64,000 nucleotides of DNA, taken from the NCBI GenBank assembly GCA_033439685.1, contig JAUEDM010000007.1, positions 2,656,501-2,720,500 of the forward strand. Reading direction: 5' to 3'. Positions 9,820 through 22,381 of this stretch are shown piece after piece. A model generated the notes under the pieces. It saw only the letters and a program-made list of their open reading frames with translations, was not told the origin of the DNA and searched no databases. The position numbers and the translations under genes were made by a program. Within the stretch, counting starts at the first letter, position 1. Each line of letters opens with the position of its first letter. The DNA is from Apodospora peruviana. Lineage: Eukaryota > Ascomycota > Sordariomycetes > Sordariales > Lasiosphaeriaceae.

Positions 9820-10337
9820 GTCTAGTTTAATCGATCGTTCCCACACTGGGTGGAGGACCGCCAGAGCGTGTCCGTTCACCTTTGGTGAGAATGCATGTTT
9901 TGCAAGATGCGATGAACTTGAGAACTGAGGCAGCGAGTGTGCTGACGTCGACAGGCCCAAATGACCGAACAAAGCGGATTTACCCCGGAACTGACTGTCC
10001 TATTAATAGCCCGGCACTGTGCACAGACCATGTGGCAGGCAGGTGCAGCGCAAGTGCGCTAGGCCAATAGGAGTTAGGTAGGGCCGGGGGGGGGGGGCGA
10101 GCGGCTGAACATGAAATCACCAGGCAAACGTTCCAGTTTCTCTCAACATCCTGATCAGTTTCTCAATAACCTGATCGTTCATATGTGAGAGCCAATTGCA
10201 CGTTTGTAAATTAGGCGTCGAGATACCAGGTAAGAACCGCCCAAGACGAACTAAGATGTATTGACGGGCCGCTAACTATCAGGTAATGTGGGTACTGGCA
10301 GGTGGCGCTAGGCAGCTTCCATTGCCAGATGTAAACA
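9820..10337. other. Intergenic with G12 homopolymer
   Basis: Holds a G12 run at 10086-10097 and presumably the promoters of the two flanking divergent genes. No ORF of interest. Confidence 0.6.
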
Positions 10338-11135
10338 ATGGCGCAACAAGCCTCTTTTCAACAGCCCACCGACCTCGACACCGACCTGTACAAGCGACTG
10401 AAGGAACTCGAGAGATTCTACTCGCTCGCCGGTTTCAAACACAACTATCACACGTTGTCCCGTCTGGGGACGTACAGACGAGATATCGTCCGCACCGACG
10501 ACTTTGGCCTGCATCTGGTCTGGCAGAACGGCCCCGGGCCGTACCAGTTCATCAAGCCACTTCCGGTTTCCTACTATGTCAGCCCCAGCTGCTATCCCAG
10601 CACGACCTGGGCAGCTCTGTCTCTGCACTCTCGCGCGCTTCTGTACTCGTACAAGAAGCTCATCCAGACGCCGCTTGACTTCAAGATGGCCGGCGAAAAC
10701 GGCCTCCTAGACACCTCTGCCATGCCCGACTGGGCCACGTGGCAGACGTTTGTGGCAAGCATTCCCGACAACTACACGACAGGCGTGATCGAAAGCCGGT
10801 TCCGGTACGGCGACCTGCGGCTCTCGCGGCTCAACATGATTCGGTTTCTCACTTTTTATGGCCGGCACTTCTACCGCGCCGAGGAGAAGGGCCTCATCTC
10901 GGCCTTCTGGCACGGCTACGGCAAATGGGTGCTCATCATTTTCGCCTATGCCACCACCGTGCTGACGGCCATGCAGGTTGCCCTGGCGGCCGACTTGGGG
11001 CCTGACTGGTTCGTGCTCGGCTGCAAGTGGCTCGCGTATGTCATTATCGCCGGCATCTTGCTGCAGCTTCCGTTCGTCTTGGCTTTTTACACGTTCTTGG
11101 GTCTGTTCTTTACCATTGGCTGGCTGGTAAAATAA
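10338..11135 (+). CDS. DUF6601-like integral membrane protein
   Basis: Intronless, 265 residues. The order of motifs fits the fungal DUF6601 family as I know it: a 'RRDIVRTDDFGLHLVW' block near residues 47-62, 'FIKPLPVSYYVSP', 'SRALLYSYKKLI', 'W..W..FV' and 'RFRYGDLRLSRLN' near 153-165, followed by two strong C-terminal transmembrane segments ('WVLIIFAYATTVLTAMQVAL' at ~197-216 and 'LAYVIIAGILLQLPFVLAFY' at ~229-248). The cytosolic N-terminal two thirds and membrane-anchored end are inferred from hydropathy. No enzymatic residues are recognisable, and the molecular role of the family is unknown to me. It lies beside the hydrolase and the HET-C/protease gene, but nothing shows that it belongs to that module. 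An upstream overlapping frame (10286-10678) is a shadow. Confidence 0.7.
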   Translation: MAQQASFQQPTDLDTDLYKRLKELERFYSLAGFKHNYHTLSRLGTYRRDIVRTDDFGLHLVWQNGPGPYQFIKPLPVSYYVSPSCYPSTTWAALSLHSRALLYSYKKLIQTPLDFKMAGENGLLDTSAMPDWATWQTFVASIPDNYTTGVIESRFRYGDLRLSRLNMIRFLTFYGRHFYRAEEKGLISAFWHGYGKWVLIIFAYATTVLTAMQVALAADLGPDWFVLGCKWLAYVIIAGILLQLPFVLAFYTFLGLFFTIGWLVK

Positions 11136-12804
11136 CTTGGAGGGCTGTTCGTTTCGACGTTTATATTCTTATTTCTTGAGCGGTTGTATTAATGTAGGTA
11201 GGTATGTATAGCAAGCCATGAGTCAAGGAACCATACAAGATAAGCCGGGGCATGACGGCCTGGAAGCGGTTCACCTTCACCTTCAAGGTTACCGATGTGG
11301 AGTTTCTGCAGAGGGATCTGTCTGCGTGCAAGCAGAATCTTACCATTGGTATCCAATGCATTACGCTATGAATTGGCTTCATGTTCCTACTGCTAAAACT
11401 CGTGGCTTCCCGAATTCTGATGAGCCTGGTCTCGAACAGTGTGGCCACGCAGAAACATGCATCAGCCGCGGAACAACGAGACGAGAATCAGGCACGGCGC
11501 ATTAAGCGGATACAGAGACATGTCGGAGTTCCCAGCTCGTCGGCCGATTCAGATGACATAGGAAGCATAGCCGGTGATCAGGTCGACGAGAAAGTTCGGG
11601 ACTGGTTGGGTGGTATAAAGACCATTGTTGAAGAGAATGAAGAGGGCTCGGAGTGCCCAGAGATGCCCGCCAACGAAGTTTTAATGAGAAAGTATCTTGG
11701 AGCTGTAAGGAAAGGTGTATCGGGACTGTAGCAACGAGCCCACCGACACCGCCTTCACAGCCCACACAACCGCCCCATCCAAAGCCTCCAGATCAAGACA
11801 CTCGTGGTGTCAAAAACGCGCCTCAGAAGAAAGATCAACCAGTATCCAAATCCAAGGCGGATCCAAAGCCAACCGACAAGACTAGAATCTTATATAGACG
11901 GGTACTGCACCCACATGTTGTTAACATACTGTACGTAGAGCAACCAGCCGTAATTGAAACGTTGCTCACAACGCCTTCGTCCCAAGGCCAATTTAGTCCC
12001 TTCTTCAAGGTAGATTAGACTTATAAACCGCGTGTGCAAAAAAGATCCCATAGAAAAGCAGTCAGAGGATATATATATCCGAGCTAGACACTCCTAGCAT
12101 TGCTGGAAAATGCATTACAGTTAATTTAAGGAGATTTTCGAGGATACTAGCGCGGAGACCCGTCGCGTGCCGTGGCCGATCGGCCGTCGCCGCCGAGAAT
12201 AGTATCCCTGCCTTCGCGGCTCCGGCTCCCATGTCCGGGAGAGGGAGATTTGTGGACATGGCGACACCCGACCGACCGAAGCCGGCAGAGCTCGCCGATC
12301 AGTTAGGCACTGACCTCAAGGCGAAGATCAAGTTTCTTCCTAACCAGTTACTAGATCTTTCAACAAACTCCTCTTCTCTTCGCTCTGTCCAGCTGAAGAC
12401 ATATCATCTAACGCCTTTAAAACGCCGACCTATCGTCTCAACTCCCTCGACATTTAGGCGGTCGAGGCGACACAAGTCCTGTCCGGAACTCCCTATTTTT
12501 AAGGCAAGCATTATAGTCAATCATTCCCAGTCCTAGCTGCAAACTCGCATGCATTTGTCAACACACGTTCCGCGATGTCTTTCAAAGCGTCTCCGACTTG
12601 ACAGCAGTCGAAGCCATTTCCAGGAAGATGGCACTCGCAGCTTTTTCGGTCAAGATGCCGCAGAGGAGCAATATTTTTGCTTCCGTCATCGATTAAAACA
12701 ATCACACTTCGGTATTCACGAGCAATAGTGCCGCCGCACCGGCTCATCTTCATTCAACGTTAGATTCCCGCTTCCTTGCTAGCGGCAGTCAAGCCCAGCT
12801 ACTG
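11136..12804. other. Gene-poor stretch with short degenerate frames
   Basis: A charged frame at about 11381-11731 ('RRIKRIQRHVG' through 'VDEKVRDWLGGIKTIVEENEE') and a basic frame at 11653-12018 could be remnants of coding sequence. Neither has a recognisable domain or a complete structure. Confidence 0.4.
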
Positions 12805-13521
12805 ATGGCGGGGGAAGCAGCCGAATCCAAGGCGCAAGCCAAGGACAAGGCAACGGACCTTGCACATCGCCGTAGCCGTCATGAGGAGGAGAAAGCAGTT
12901 CGACGTCGCACCGCTGCGGAAAAGGAAGAAACGCGCCAACTCGAGGAGCGCGGGAGGAAGTTGGCCGAAGCCAACCCGCAACCCAAGGTCAAAGCTGAAG
13001 AATCTCAAGCAGGCGAGGAAGCGGAGAAGAATGCAGTCATAATTTCTACGGTCATTGTTGACGAGTCTCATAACGCAAAGAATGTAGACGCACAGCTGTC
13101 CCAGGCACTACGGCACCTGTCTCCAGCCTCGGTTTTCCTACTTTCCGGGATGTATTCTCTCAGCTGTAACTGCTCCCAAACTCCTCTCTTCGATAACACG
13201 GAGCATTTCAAAGCAGCGTCCGGGTTAATGAATCTTGATGTCCTACCGAGAAACTTATTGCAAAATCTGCTGTCTGCGGTCTGGCTTGGACGGTCTTCGG
13301 CAACCTCAGTCGTCGTAAACATGGACTGGACACGGGCAGAGAGTAGGCGCCAGTGCTCCCTTGTCGGCAGGTTGTTGCGCAAGCCCTCGAGGGCTTCCCG
13401 GTATGGTGCCTGCGCTTCACCCTGTCGGCGAATAACCTCGTTACGGCCGGAAAGCTCGACGGGCTTAAAATTACGAGCAGTAGCGGACGAGTTCTTTCTT
13501 AAAATGAGAATGAATACTTAA
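12805..13521 (+). pseudogene. SNF2-type helicase relic behind a charged coiled-coil stretch
   Basis: The open frame begins with a highly charged Lys/Glu/Arg/Ala region (about 75 residues). It then reads 'VIVDESHNAKN' and 'LRHLSPASVFLLSGM', which match helicase motif II (DEGH/DESH) and motif III (LxSGTP) of SNF2 ATPases. The motif III Thr-Pro is lost and the frame after it shows no further helicase motif; upstream Walker A sequence is missing. I read it as a broken helicase fragment, possibly from a mobile element, in a gene-poor region. A functional small protein is unlikely but not excluded. Confidence 0.4.
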
Positions 13522-16500
13522 AGAGTTAAGGGTTTTACCATGAACCAGCTGGAATTAGCCAACGTTCTTGACTTGAACTGGTACTACACTAGTATGGTAC
13601 CAACTATATAACTAGCCGTACCTGAAATGATATTCACAATCCTTTCGTCCTGAAGCTGTTTTCGTCCTATAAGGGCGGTTTGAAGGTGAGCTTGCCATGC
13701 TTGCCCTAACTGCCCAGCCGGCAATTTCTACGATATTTTATTAGATTCCCTAGGCGGAACTGAAAAAGAAAACCAAACCAGATAATATAGTTACGGACAA
13801 CCTCCCAGCTTCCATACATAAACATGGAAAACCAGGACTTCCCCGAAGACATGGAGATGAACGTCCCCGAAGACGTGGGTGTAGTGATCTGCCAAGTCAA
13901 AACACTGACGATACCCGTCATTAAAATAACGGCGATGCACCCGCCCAAAGCATAAATGCCTGGTCTGGAAGCGAGCAGGCATGCAACCGCCCCCAAGCGG
14001 ATCATGGCCCTTGGTGCGAGACACCTGCCGCTCGGGTCATGGCTTGATGTCCAAGACCATACGGCGCCTGCTGACCATAAACCCCCAGCACCCGGCCTGC
14101 GCCTGCGCCTGCGAACTCGTTCGCGCCAGCGCGCCGGTGGGCATCTGGGACAAGTGACCCGGTGTTCGGCTCCCATGGTTCACGGGTTGACCCAGGCGAC
14201 CCAGTGGTTGGGTCTTATGGGTCACTTCTCATTGGCTGTAGTATTTCTATAGAGTTGCGAGAGTCTGGCACTCTCTGTGAGGATTAATTACCGCAGTAAT
14301 CAATAACATACAAGTACTTTGGCAATGGTTGCTGAGTCAACTGCGCATCTTGTGTGTTCTTTGGAACCGATACTCTTTGTGATTACCCCCTACCTAAGAC
14401 CTAACCCCTTTGTGGCTCTGTGGAGCAACAGACGCCCTTGTGGTTCTTGTGTTGTCAAGAACACCCATACACAGGTTGTTACAGAATTGCAGACGGTTTA
14501 ATCTAAACATCCGACGGAATTGGTGGTGTAATTCCCAGTACAACGAATTAGAGCAGTATGCAGTATAGTTGTGGTAGGAATAGGATGATGTGCTAGGAAA
14601 GAATATTGCAGGGCTTGCAGTTCCTTAAGAAGTGTGTGCCCTGCGCTACGGCTTATCTAATCTATCTAGTGTTTGGCCTGTGCGCTAGCATGCGCCAGCC
14701 AGCCAGCCACCGTCATCAATCAAGCTAGCCAGCCAGCCACATTAGTAAGCCAGCTTTTCCTGCATCACACTGGATGCCCTAGTCCATCGTGTGGCGTAAA
14801 CCTTAACAGGGTGCCCCGTTCTCGATATAAGCAATAGCGCAGCGTTTTAGGGTGTATAATGGGATGGAAATGCAGAAGTGTCATCTCAACTTTTTTGGAC
14901 CTCACCTTTCCATTACATTCAACATGTCCCGTTTTATAAGTTGAATTGCTTTACGACTTGAACTGAAAAGCGACTCTTAAACCTAAGAGAATAAAGGGAA
15001 CGAAGAGGTGGTGGGATTACTCTTAGGTTTGCTAAACTTATGTGCTTTACAATGTTTGGCTGCTAGGGAGAGATACTAGGGTGAACCTAACCTAGAGATT
15101 CTCCTCCATTGAGCCCTGATCTTCGGAGGCGGTTGGTTCTCCCTGCCTGTCTGGCCTCAGCCGTCCACGATCTGGGCACAGCCTGTGTCCACCTCCGTGA
15201 CGTAATCTTGCACTTGCTCCTTCGGAGGAGAGATGTCGTCTTCGAAGTGAAGCATGGCATCGAGATCGGTCATAGCAGCTGTGAGGAATTGTCACGTGCC
15301 ACGCAAGAAGTAGGGGACAAAGCTTCTATTGATCTATAGTATGTTACGAAAACAGTAAGACGAAGAAAATAAAAGAAAGAGAGCCAAATTGTTGTGCAGT
15401 CAATCGAAACAAGTAATGTGTGCGCATGTGCCGCAATGCCAAGATTCATGAAGGTCACGTGCCAAGACCCACCTTCGCCTGCGCAGGTTGCCAAGGCTGC
15501 CAAGCCTTCAGGTCACTATTGGGGTCGAACAAGGAGGAGAAGGCCTTGGTTGTCCGCAATAACCAATACATAGAGGCCTTCCCAGGACGATTATCCCTCC
15601 GCCGAGGAAAGAATAGCGTATAAACGCTATAAATTCATACTTAATAAACGAGGCCAACGAGGCCATTGAAGCCTACTGGAGAGAGGAGAGCATACCCGAT
15701 ATTACCCAATGGACCCAGTACGACCATAGAATCGTCCTGCTCTGGAGGAAGTTGCAGCGACCGAAGTGAGCACGAGACGGACACCGTAATCGCCGAAGCA
15801 CCGGGCCGGATGAAGGGTTTGATCGCCCAAATATTTGGAGACCGGAACGCACTTCGGTGCTCTTGCTGTGAGAGACGCTACCGCATCAAGGCCTCTCTAA
15901 GCCCGACGAATGGACATACCAGTGGATTGATACTATGGCCTTTCTGGGCATGTATGTCCTTACGATTCAATGACAAACCCGAGCCTTGTGGCAACTGTAT
16001 CTTCATGGTATGTATCAACCATTACAACAATGAAATGGCGGAGCCTAGCGACAAAAAGCGTCACCATTGCCCGCTAGACGGCGGAGGCCAGGGCAATTGC
16101 CGAACGATCCATAGGCCTTCGGAAATGGGCCAGAAGACATTCTGCGCAAGCCACGAGATCTTGTGCGCAATACATTGTATAGTCTATCGACGAACATATC
16201 ATGTTCTTAATCCAGTTGCATAGTCCCGTAAAGGAAGGACACTGGGTAAGATACACAAGCCGACTAGAATACCCATCCCTTCTAACTAAGCACAGAAAGA
16301 CCGATATTCTAGCCGTAACGATGTCAATATACCTCGAAAGAATGCTTTAGACCGAGTTAGATGCTTAAGGCAGTTGATTCCAAGCTCTTCTTAAGCCTGC
16401 GATTCTTCGTTGGCGTGGACTTGCTGTTTGCACAACTCGTCCTGCTTGGCGACTATCTTGCCTTCCCGCTCCTTCTAGGTTTCGACAAACATATTCTGAA

Positions 16501-19500
16501 GTGTCTAGGACTTTCATCCTATCAATTGCCGACGTCATTTTATCAGGACCTATTCGGGAGTAACTTTATGCATCGCCGCCGCACCGACTCATGTACATCC
16601 AATGTCGAAGTGTAGCTTTTGTTCCACTAATACCACACAGACAAGTCAAGCCAGGCTGCTGCAGAGGCCATGGATAACGCAGGATGGGAGGAGCGAAAGT
16701 TCAAGCAAATCGAGGATGGACAAGCTTTTGTCTTCCCACCAGTTGGTGCCCTCAAGCTGCCTGACGGTTTGTTGCATATAATCCAGGGTGTTGAAGGTGT
16801 CTTGGGAGCAGCGGGTAAAGTAGCGTCATATTGGCTGGGTAAAGAGGAAATATCAGGAGAGAAGTAATGTGATGAGGAGACAGTGGTTGGATCGGTTATC
16901 GTAGGAACAGTTCTGTCGTATTAGAAAGTCGCAGGTGAGTGTGCTTCAACTTGGAAGTGACGCGAGGCGAGTTTGTTGAGAAGCAGAGGTTGAAAAAGTT
17001 CTAATGCAGGGGGGGACAAGGGCGTCCTTCGGCGTTCTGGTTGCGTCGAAGACACCCTTTTAGGAGTTGGGAAATCAAAGGAGGCTTTTCTCCACCAGAC
17101 GTGCATATGCGGACTCGGCGAGATCATGTTCTACAGCTTGTCTGACACCCCGACACTGCTCGTGAAGTGCTTTAAAGTCTGCACCTCCAGATCTTTGTCT
17201 TCCAGGAGGATGGTCAAGTGCCTCTTTTTCGAGAGACTGGGCAAGACGGATGGTAAAGTTGCCGGTCCACTCTCCACGAATACTACGCCATCAAGACCAG
17301 CCAGAAGAGAAGGTATTGGCGAGTCTGGTGGATAGGTCTTCATTTTTCCTTTCGAGTGAGTGGAGCTCTTGGTGGGAGGTCGTTGAATTGAGCTGGCTCG
17401 ACGCAAACGGATCCAAGTTCTCAGCCTTCTTGGTGTTGCATGATGAAAAGGGAACGATGTGACATGCCTCTAGCACCGTCCACAGAAGCGAATGGAAGTA
17501 GCAGTAGCAATACCAGTAATGGTTCGGGGATCATCTAGCTGTTGGTCATATTTGCTTGGAGTGAACTTGTCAAACTCTTCCAGGTCTTGCTTGTAAACAT
17601 ATTTCAGTTGGCGGACAGTCGCCTGGCAACACCTTGTCACCCACGCACACAATTTTCTCGCCACCCAAGCGCTTCCGTTCAGGACTTTTAGCCTGGGAAC
17701 GGTGGGTTTATAAACTAAGTCCAGGTCGAGCAGTAGATGGGACTCTCCGGTCACCATCCTCTGGCCCGAGGGGGCAGGACGCGATGGAAGCCCGGCCCGC
17801 CACGAGGAGCACCTTCAATGGTTAGCGCAAAGATCACGTAGGAAAAGCTTGTATAATGCACACACGAGCGAGGTGCATCGAGTAACTACCTTTTGAACAC
17901 TATCAGACTAAATCTAACTGATATCACGAATCGGTGTTAAAATCAGCCAGCACCAATGTGGCAGGTGAACCCGTGGCGGCTGATACACAAGATCCTGCTA
18001 GTCCCAAAGCAGCAAGATATTCTTGTCGTCAGACTAACGTCAGTCTTGGCAGCATGACGAGTGATTTGCCAATTCTGGATCGGTGAAGGTAACTCGCAGA
18101 ACTGCTGCCCATCGGCTGTTATTAACCAAGAGCCTACCTGCAATTCTCTCGGTTATCCCAATGACATCCAAATGACGTGCAGAGTTGGAAGCGAGCAAAA
18201 TGAATTAACCGGTCGTCCGTCTGAGCACCAACGCGACCTTGGTGAGGCATTTCCAACCGTCATGGCTTCATTTTATCTGCATTCTGCCAGGCGTCCGTGC
18301 CTGTTTGTCTTTCAGAGTGGTCCGTCTCGTCGTTCGTGGTTGGCATCTGAGAAAGTCGGTTGGATGCGCTTGGGCAAACTCGCAGAGTCTTGTTGGTCAC
18401 TCGGCGCTTTGTCACTCATCATCACGAGCAATGTAGCTCCGGGGCGTCGTCTGCATTGCGACGACCTGTGCCTTCGTGGTCGTTCGTGTCAGGCCATCCC
18501 GGGGAACCCTCTCGTATAAATACCTCGATGCGATGCCCGTCTCAAAGTGCGAAGTGAACCGTCAGATCCAAATGGGGGTGATTGTGGAACGTGGACGTCC
18601 GTGGCAAACATCTGAGGGATTGTTTCAGCTCTGCTCCATCACTCCTCAACAGATTTTGGTCGATCCAACGGTGGGCTCCGTCTTCTCCAAATCTTTTGAC
18701 GTGGCACACCACATTGGACTACCTATCGGGCGGGTGCACGGTACGAGCCTGCGGTTGGCTGAAGGAACCAGACAGAACCGTGAAAGCGGAGACGTCAATT
18801 CCGTTTGTTTTTGAGAGAGATCGCATTGGACCCTGCCAAGAAACTAGGTACCTGGTCAGTTTTTGCGGACAAATACCCGCAATGGTAGCCCGAGGGGGCG
18901 GTAATGCAATCACAAGGTGCATGCACACAGCTGCTGCGCCCAGGGGAGTGACGTACGTACCTGCCTCGGGTGGTTCCCGGCGCATGTTCCAGACCGAGCT
19001 GTTCCCGATTTGGTCGGATGGACTCTTTTCCAATTCTCTTGGCTGGAAATGCCTCCAACTTTCCAACTTCTCCTTCAGGGGCGACACAGACAATGACGGG
19101 TTGCACGACGCCACGGCACCATGGCGCCACGGTCCACGCCGTTATTCCGTATTAGTGCCTGAAACCGAAAGTTGGCAGGTGCAGTCCACAAATTGGCAAT
19201 CTCCCCCCCAAAACTCGCCTCAGACATCATGTGGCTGAGGCCCTCCGTTTTGTTGAAGAAGGAGCCTGGAAGCACTCAGGGGCAGCTTGGCAGGTGGATT
19301 GGTGGAAATCGGCCTCGGTTCTTGGCCTGTCCGACTCAACACTCACTGGCAGCCCACCGGCAAGTGCAGTCTGAAAGGTGGAAAGGTGGATGCACCATCC
19401 GTTAGCTCGCCGTCCGGTCTCTGCGACGTGCCATCTTGAGGAGAACCTAGCCAAAGATCCTGCCGAGCTTTCGGGGTCCAAGTGGATCCAAATCTGGAAG

Positions 19501-19820
19501 CGTGCCGTGGCGTCTTGTCTTGTTCATGTCGCCTGCCTCAGTGCAGTAGGGACGCATCACCGTGGCCCGTCCGTCCTCGTCGCCTTGTCTCTGTCCTTCT
19601 TCTCTCGCCCTTCTTCCTTGGGTCCAATCTAACTTTCTCTTTCACGAGCTTTTTCTCTCTCCAAACAGTTCACTCGCTTGCCCTCAATCTGTTTGCTTCC
19701 CACATGCGGTCGCCGTCGATTCTTGCTCACGCCTCCTCTCCTTAGGCGTTTTCTCCCGCCATCAATCGCCCCGTCGAACAAATCCCTCAGCAAATTGGTA
19801 TCGGCCGTCAGCAAGTCATC
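13522..19820. other. Long gene-poor region with scattered fragments
   Basis: No complete gene found in 6.3 kb. Possible fragments: a short minus frame 15157-15273 (38 codons, 'DAMLHFEDDISPPKEQ'); plus frames at 15666-16223 with Cys pairs and at 16670-16867; minus frames between 16921 and 17757 including 'DGVVFVESGPATLPSVLPSL'. A CCAG-rich simple repeat lies at about 14690-14760. The last ~1 kb presumably carries the desaturase promoter and a pyrimidine-rich 5' UTR (CTTTCTCTTTC-type tracts near 19600-19680). Confidence 0.45.
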
Positions 19821-21739
19821 ATGAAGAACCGCGACCAAATTTTGACGCCGCGCATGGTCGAGGGCATGATTGCGGAGGGTCACACCATCGTCATCTTCGA
19901 GGATCTCATTCTGCGACTGGATTCGTGGCTCGATAAGCACCCCGGAGGCAAGCTGGCAATCCTGCACATGGTAGGCAGAGACGCGACCGACGAGATCAAG
20001 GCGTAAGTGTTCAAGTTGCGAAAGAAGGTTTATTTAAACTTCTTGCGGATCATCAACCTCCATTCCAGACCATTCCGAAAATGGCAATGGTCGCATTGAA
20101 TAAGGCTCATTGGATTTCTAATCATGGGGCGGCAAATAGATATCACTCGGCACCCACCATGCGCCTGTTCAAAGCGTTCCGGATCGGCCGGCACATGCAG
20201 CCAGGGGGCCGCTGGCCCAGCACCACACCGCCAATAAGAGGCGGCGTCTACCGCAAACTGGAACCTGATGCCTTTGAGTCAAATGGTGCTGACTTATCAG
20301 AGTCTCACCTGACCGGAAGTTCCGGAACGGACTCGGATGGTGCCAGCATCACCAGCTCTGAAGATGCAGCCCTCGGCTCTTCCGTCTTTTCCCTTTCCCA
20401 GTGCAGCACCAACAGCCTCGATGGTCTCAGCATCGATGAGTACGTCGGCATGCGGAAGCGTAATCCGCACCATGGGACCAACATGGACGTGGGCGATCTT
20501 TTGAGCAAGAGGTTGTTGTCGGCGCGATCCCCCGAAGCTGAACCCATGTCGAAGGACGGATACACGGACTGGGCCGTCAAACAGGAAGTCGACCGCGATC
20601 TTATCGACTACCCGCCCATCGAGCCCGATGTCCAGGAGGACATCATCCGCAAGTACCGTGACCTGCACGACAAGGTTCACGATATGGGCTACTACGACTG
20701 CCCCTATGGGGAATACGCCAAGGAGTCAGCCCGGTACCTCACCCTCTTCGCGGCCTCCATGTTTGCCCTGTACCACAACTGGTACATGACCTCGGCCGTC
20801 TTCTTGGGTCTCTTCTGGCATCAAATTATGTTCACCGCCCACGACGCAGGCCACCGAGCCATCACCCACAACTTTGTGGTCGACACGCTAATCGGCCTCT
20901 TCATCGCCGATTTCTGCTGCGGTTTGTCGCTTGGATGGTGGAAGAGCAGCCACAACGTCCACCACCTGGTCACGAACCAGCCAGAGCACGACCCAGATAT
21001 CCAGAACGTGCCCCTGTTCGCCACCTGCCCGTCCTATTTCAGAGGTATCGTCTCGACCTACTACGACGGCTTTCCGTTCCTGTGGGATGCGGTCGCCGAC
21101 ATCATGGTCCCGCTGCAAAAGTACACGTATTACCCCATCATGGGCCTCGCACGCTTCAACCTTTATCTCTTGTCGTGGCTGCACGTCATCTCGACTCGCG
21201 CCAGCTCGCTGGGCGGCAGCAAGGCGTGGTGGATCCGACCGACCGAAATCGCTTTTATGGCCTGCTACTGGTTCATTTTCGGGTACTGCCTGATCTGGCG
21301 GACACTGCCAACCTGGACCATCCGCGTCGCTTTTGTGCTGGTCTCGCACATCGTGACGATGCCGCTGCATGTTCAGATCACGCTCTCGCACTGGGGCATG
21401 TCGACGGCCGACCTCGGAGAGGGCGAGTCCTTCCCTCAGCGTCAGTTGAGGACAACCATGGACGTCGACTGCCCAGCTTGGCTTGATTTTATTCACGGAG
21501 GCCTGCAGTTCCAGGCAGTGCACCACCTTTTCCCGCGCGTGCCTCGGCACAACTTGAGGAAAGTGCAGGTGTTGGTGAGGGAGTTTTGCAGGGAGACCGA
21601 GATCCCGTACTCGATTTGTAACTTCGTGGACGGGAACAAGGTTGTTCTGGGCAGGCTGGACGAGGTGGCGCAGCAGGTCAAGATTTTGATGGCGTGTCAG
21701 GGGCATATGGCTGAGACGGGGGAGAGCGGGTTGCATTGA
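19821..21739 (+). CDS. Delta-8 sphingolipid desaturase (cytochrome b5 fusion)
   Basis: Model: join(19821..20002, 20140..21739), 593 residues. Introduces a double bond in the sphingoid base of ceramide at the endoplasmic reticulum, feeding fungal glucosylceramide synthesis. The N-terminal cytochrome b5 domain has the heme motif H40PGG43 and continues across the intron (ATDEIKA/YHSAPTM). A Ser/Thr-rich spacer of about 100 residues follows. The membrane desaturase domain carries all three histidine boxes: H295DAGH299, H332NVHH336 and Q519AVHH523, the last with the Q typical of front-end desaturases. Length is normal for the family. The 137-nt intron has a GTAAGT donor; splicing at 20139 is required because the unspliced downstream ATG at 20081 would lose the b5 domain. 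Delta-6-type acyl desaturases share this layout, but in filamentous ascomycetes the sphingolipid enzyme is the usual member. Confidence 0.9.
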
Positions 21740-22381
21740 TGCCTTCTACTAGCAAGGTTCTTGTCTGAGCGTTCCGTTTTGCATTCTTTTTTTTCTTGCT
21801 GTCGTTTGCATCTTTCTTTTGTTCGGCGTTAGCTTGAGTGCATTTTCTTTTGGTCCAGTCAGGTAGGAAACGGGAGAACAACATGGATTTCTCCTCGTGA
21901 CCTCGTGCATACTTCCTATACAAGTACCTACATGCAGAGAGAAAGTGGAGAGTTTATAGAGCATAGATTCTAAGAGATCATGTCGCATCTTACGGTTTTG
22001 AATCTTCTGCCTGTTATACTGTTGCCACCTCTACTCGCAGAGACAATGACACGTAAATGTAAGGTAATCAGCTCGTCTGGCAGCTCGATCAACGTCATTA
22101 CACTAAAAAATGTAAAAGTGCGGTAGATGATTCGTTCTAGGGCAACGTGCCCAACGACATTAGCAGCACTGCAAATTTAGCCTCACAAAGAAGGTGCCCC
22201 TTACGAAAACTGCCCGCTTTCGACATCTATCATCCACAGTATACAGTGTCTATCCAAAGGACTACAGATTCAGTAAGAGATCAAACAACCTTGCAGACGG
22301 TTCATCGCCCTCAATTCTGTTTGAACCTGAACTCCCTTGCCCCAGTTCAACCATGCCATGCTTACCTCGTCCACCGCACGA
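21740..22381. other. Convergent intergenic region
   Basis: 3' ends of the desaturase and the RTA1-family gene. T-rich tract just after the desaturase stop; no ORF of interest. Confidence 0.6.

Noticed and set aside
15666..16223. 185-residue plus frame with several CxxC pairs
   Set aside because: I considered a zinc-binding fungal family, but spacing does not match one I know and the flanks show no gene structure; mentioned only as a fragment.
20888..21736. 282-residue minus-strand frame opposite the desaturase
   Set aside because: Antisense shadow; composition rich in His/Arg/Asp and no domain.
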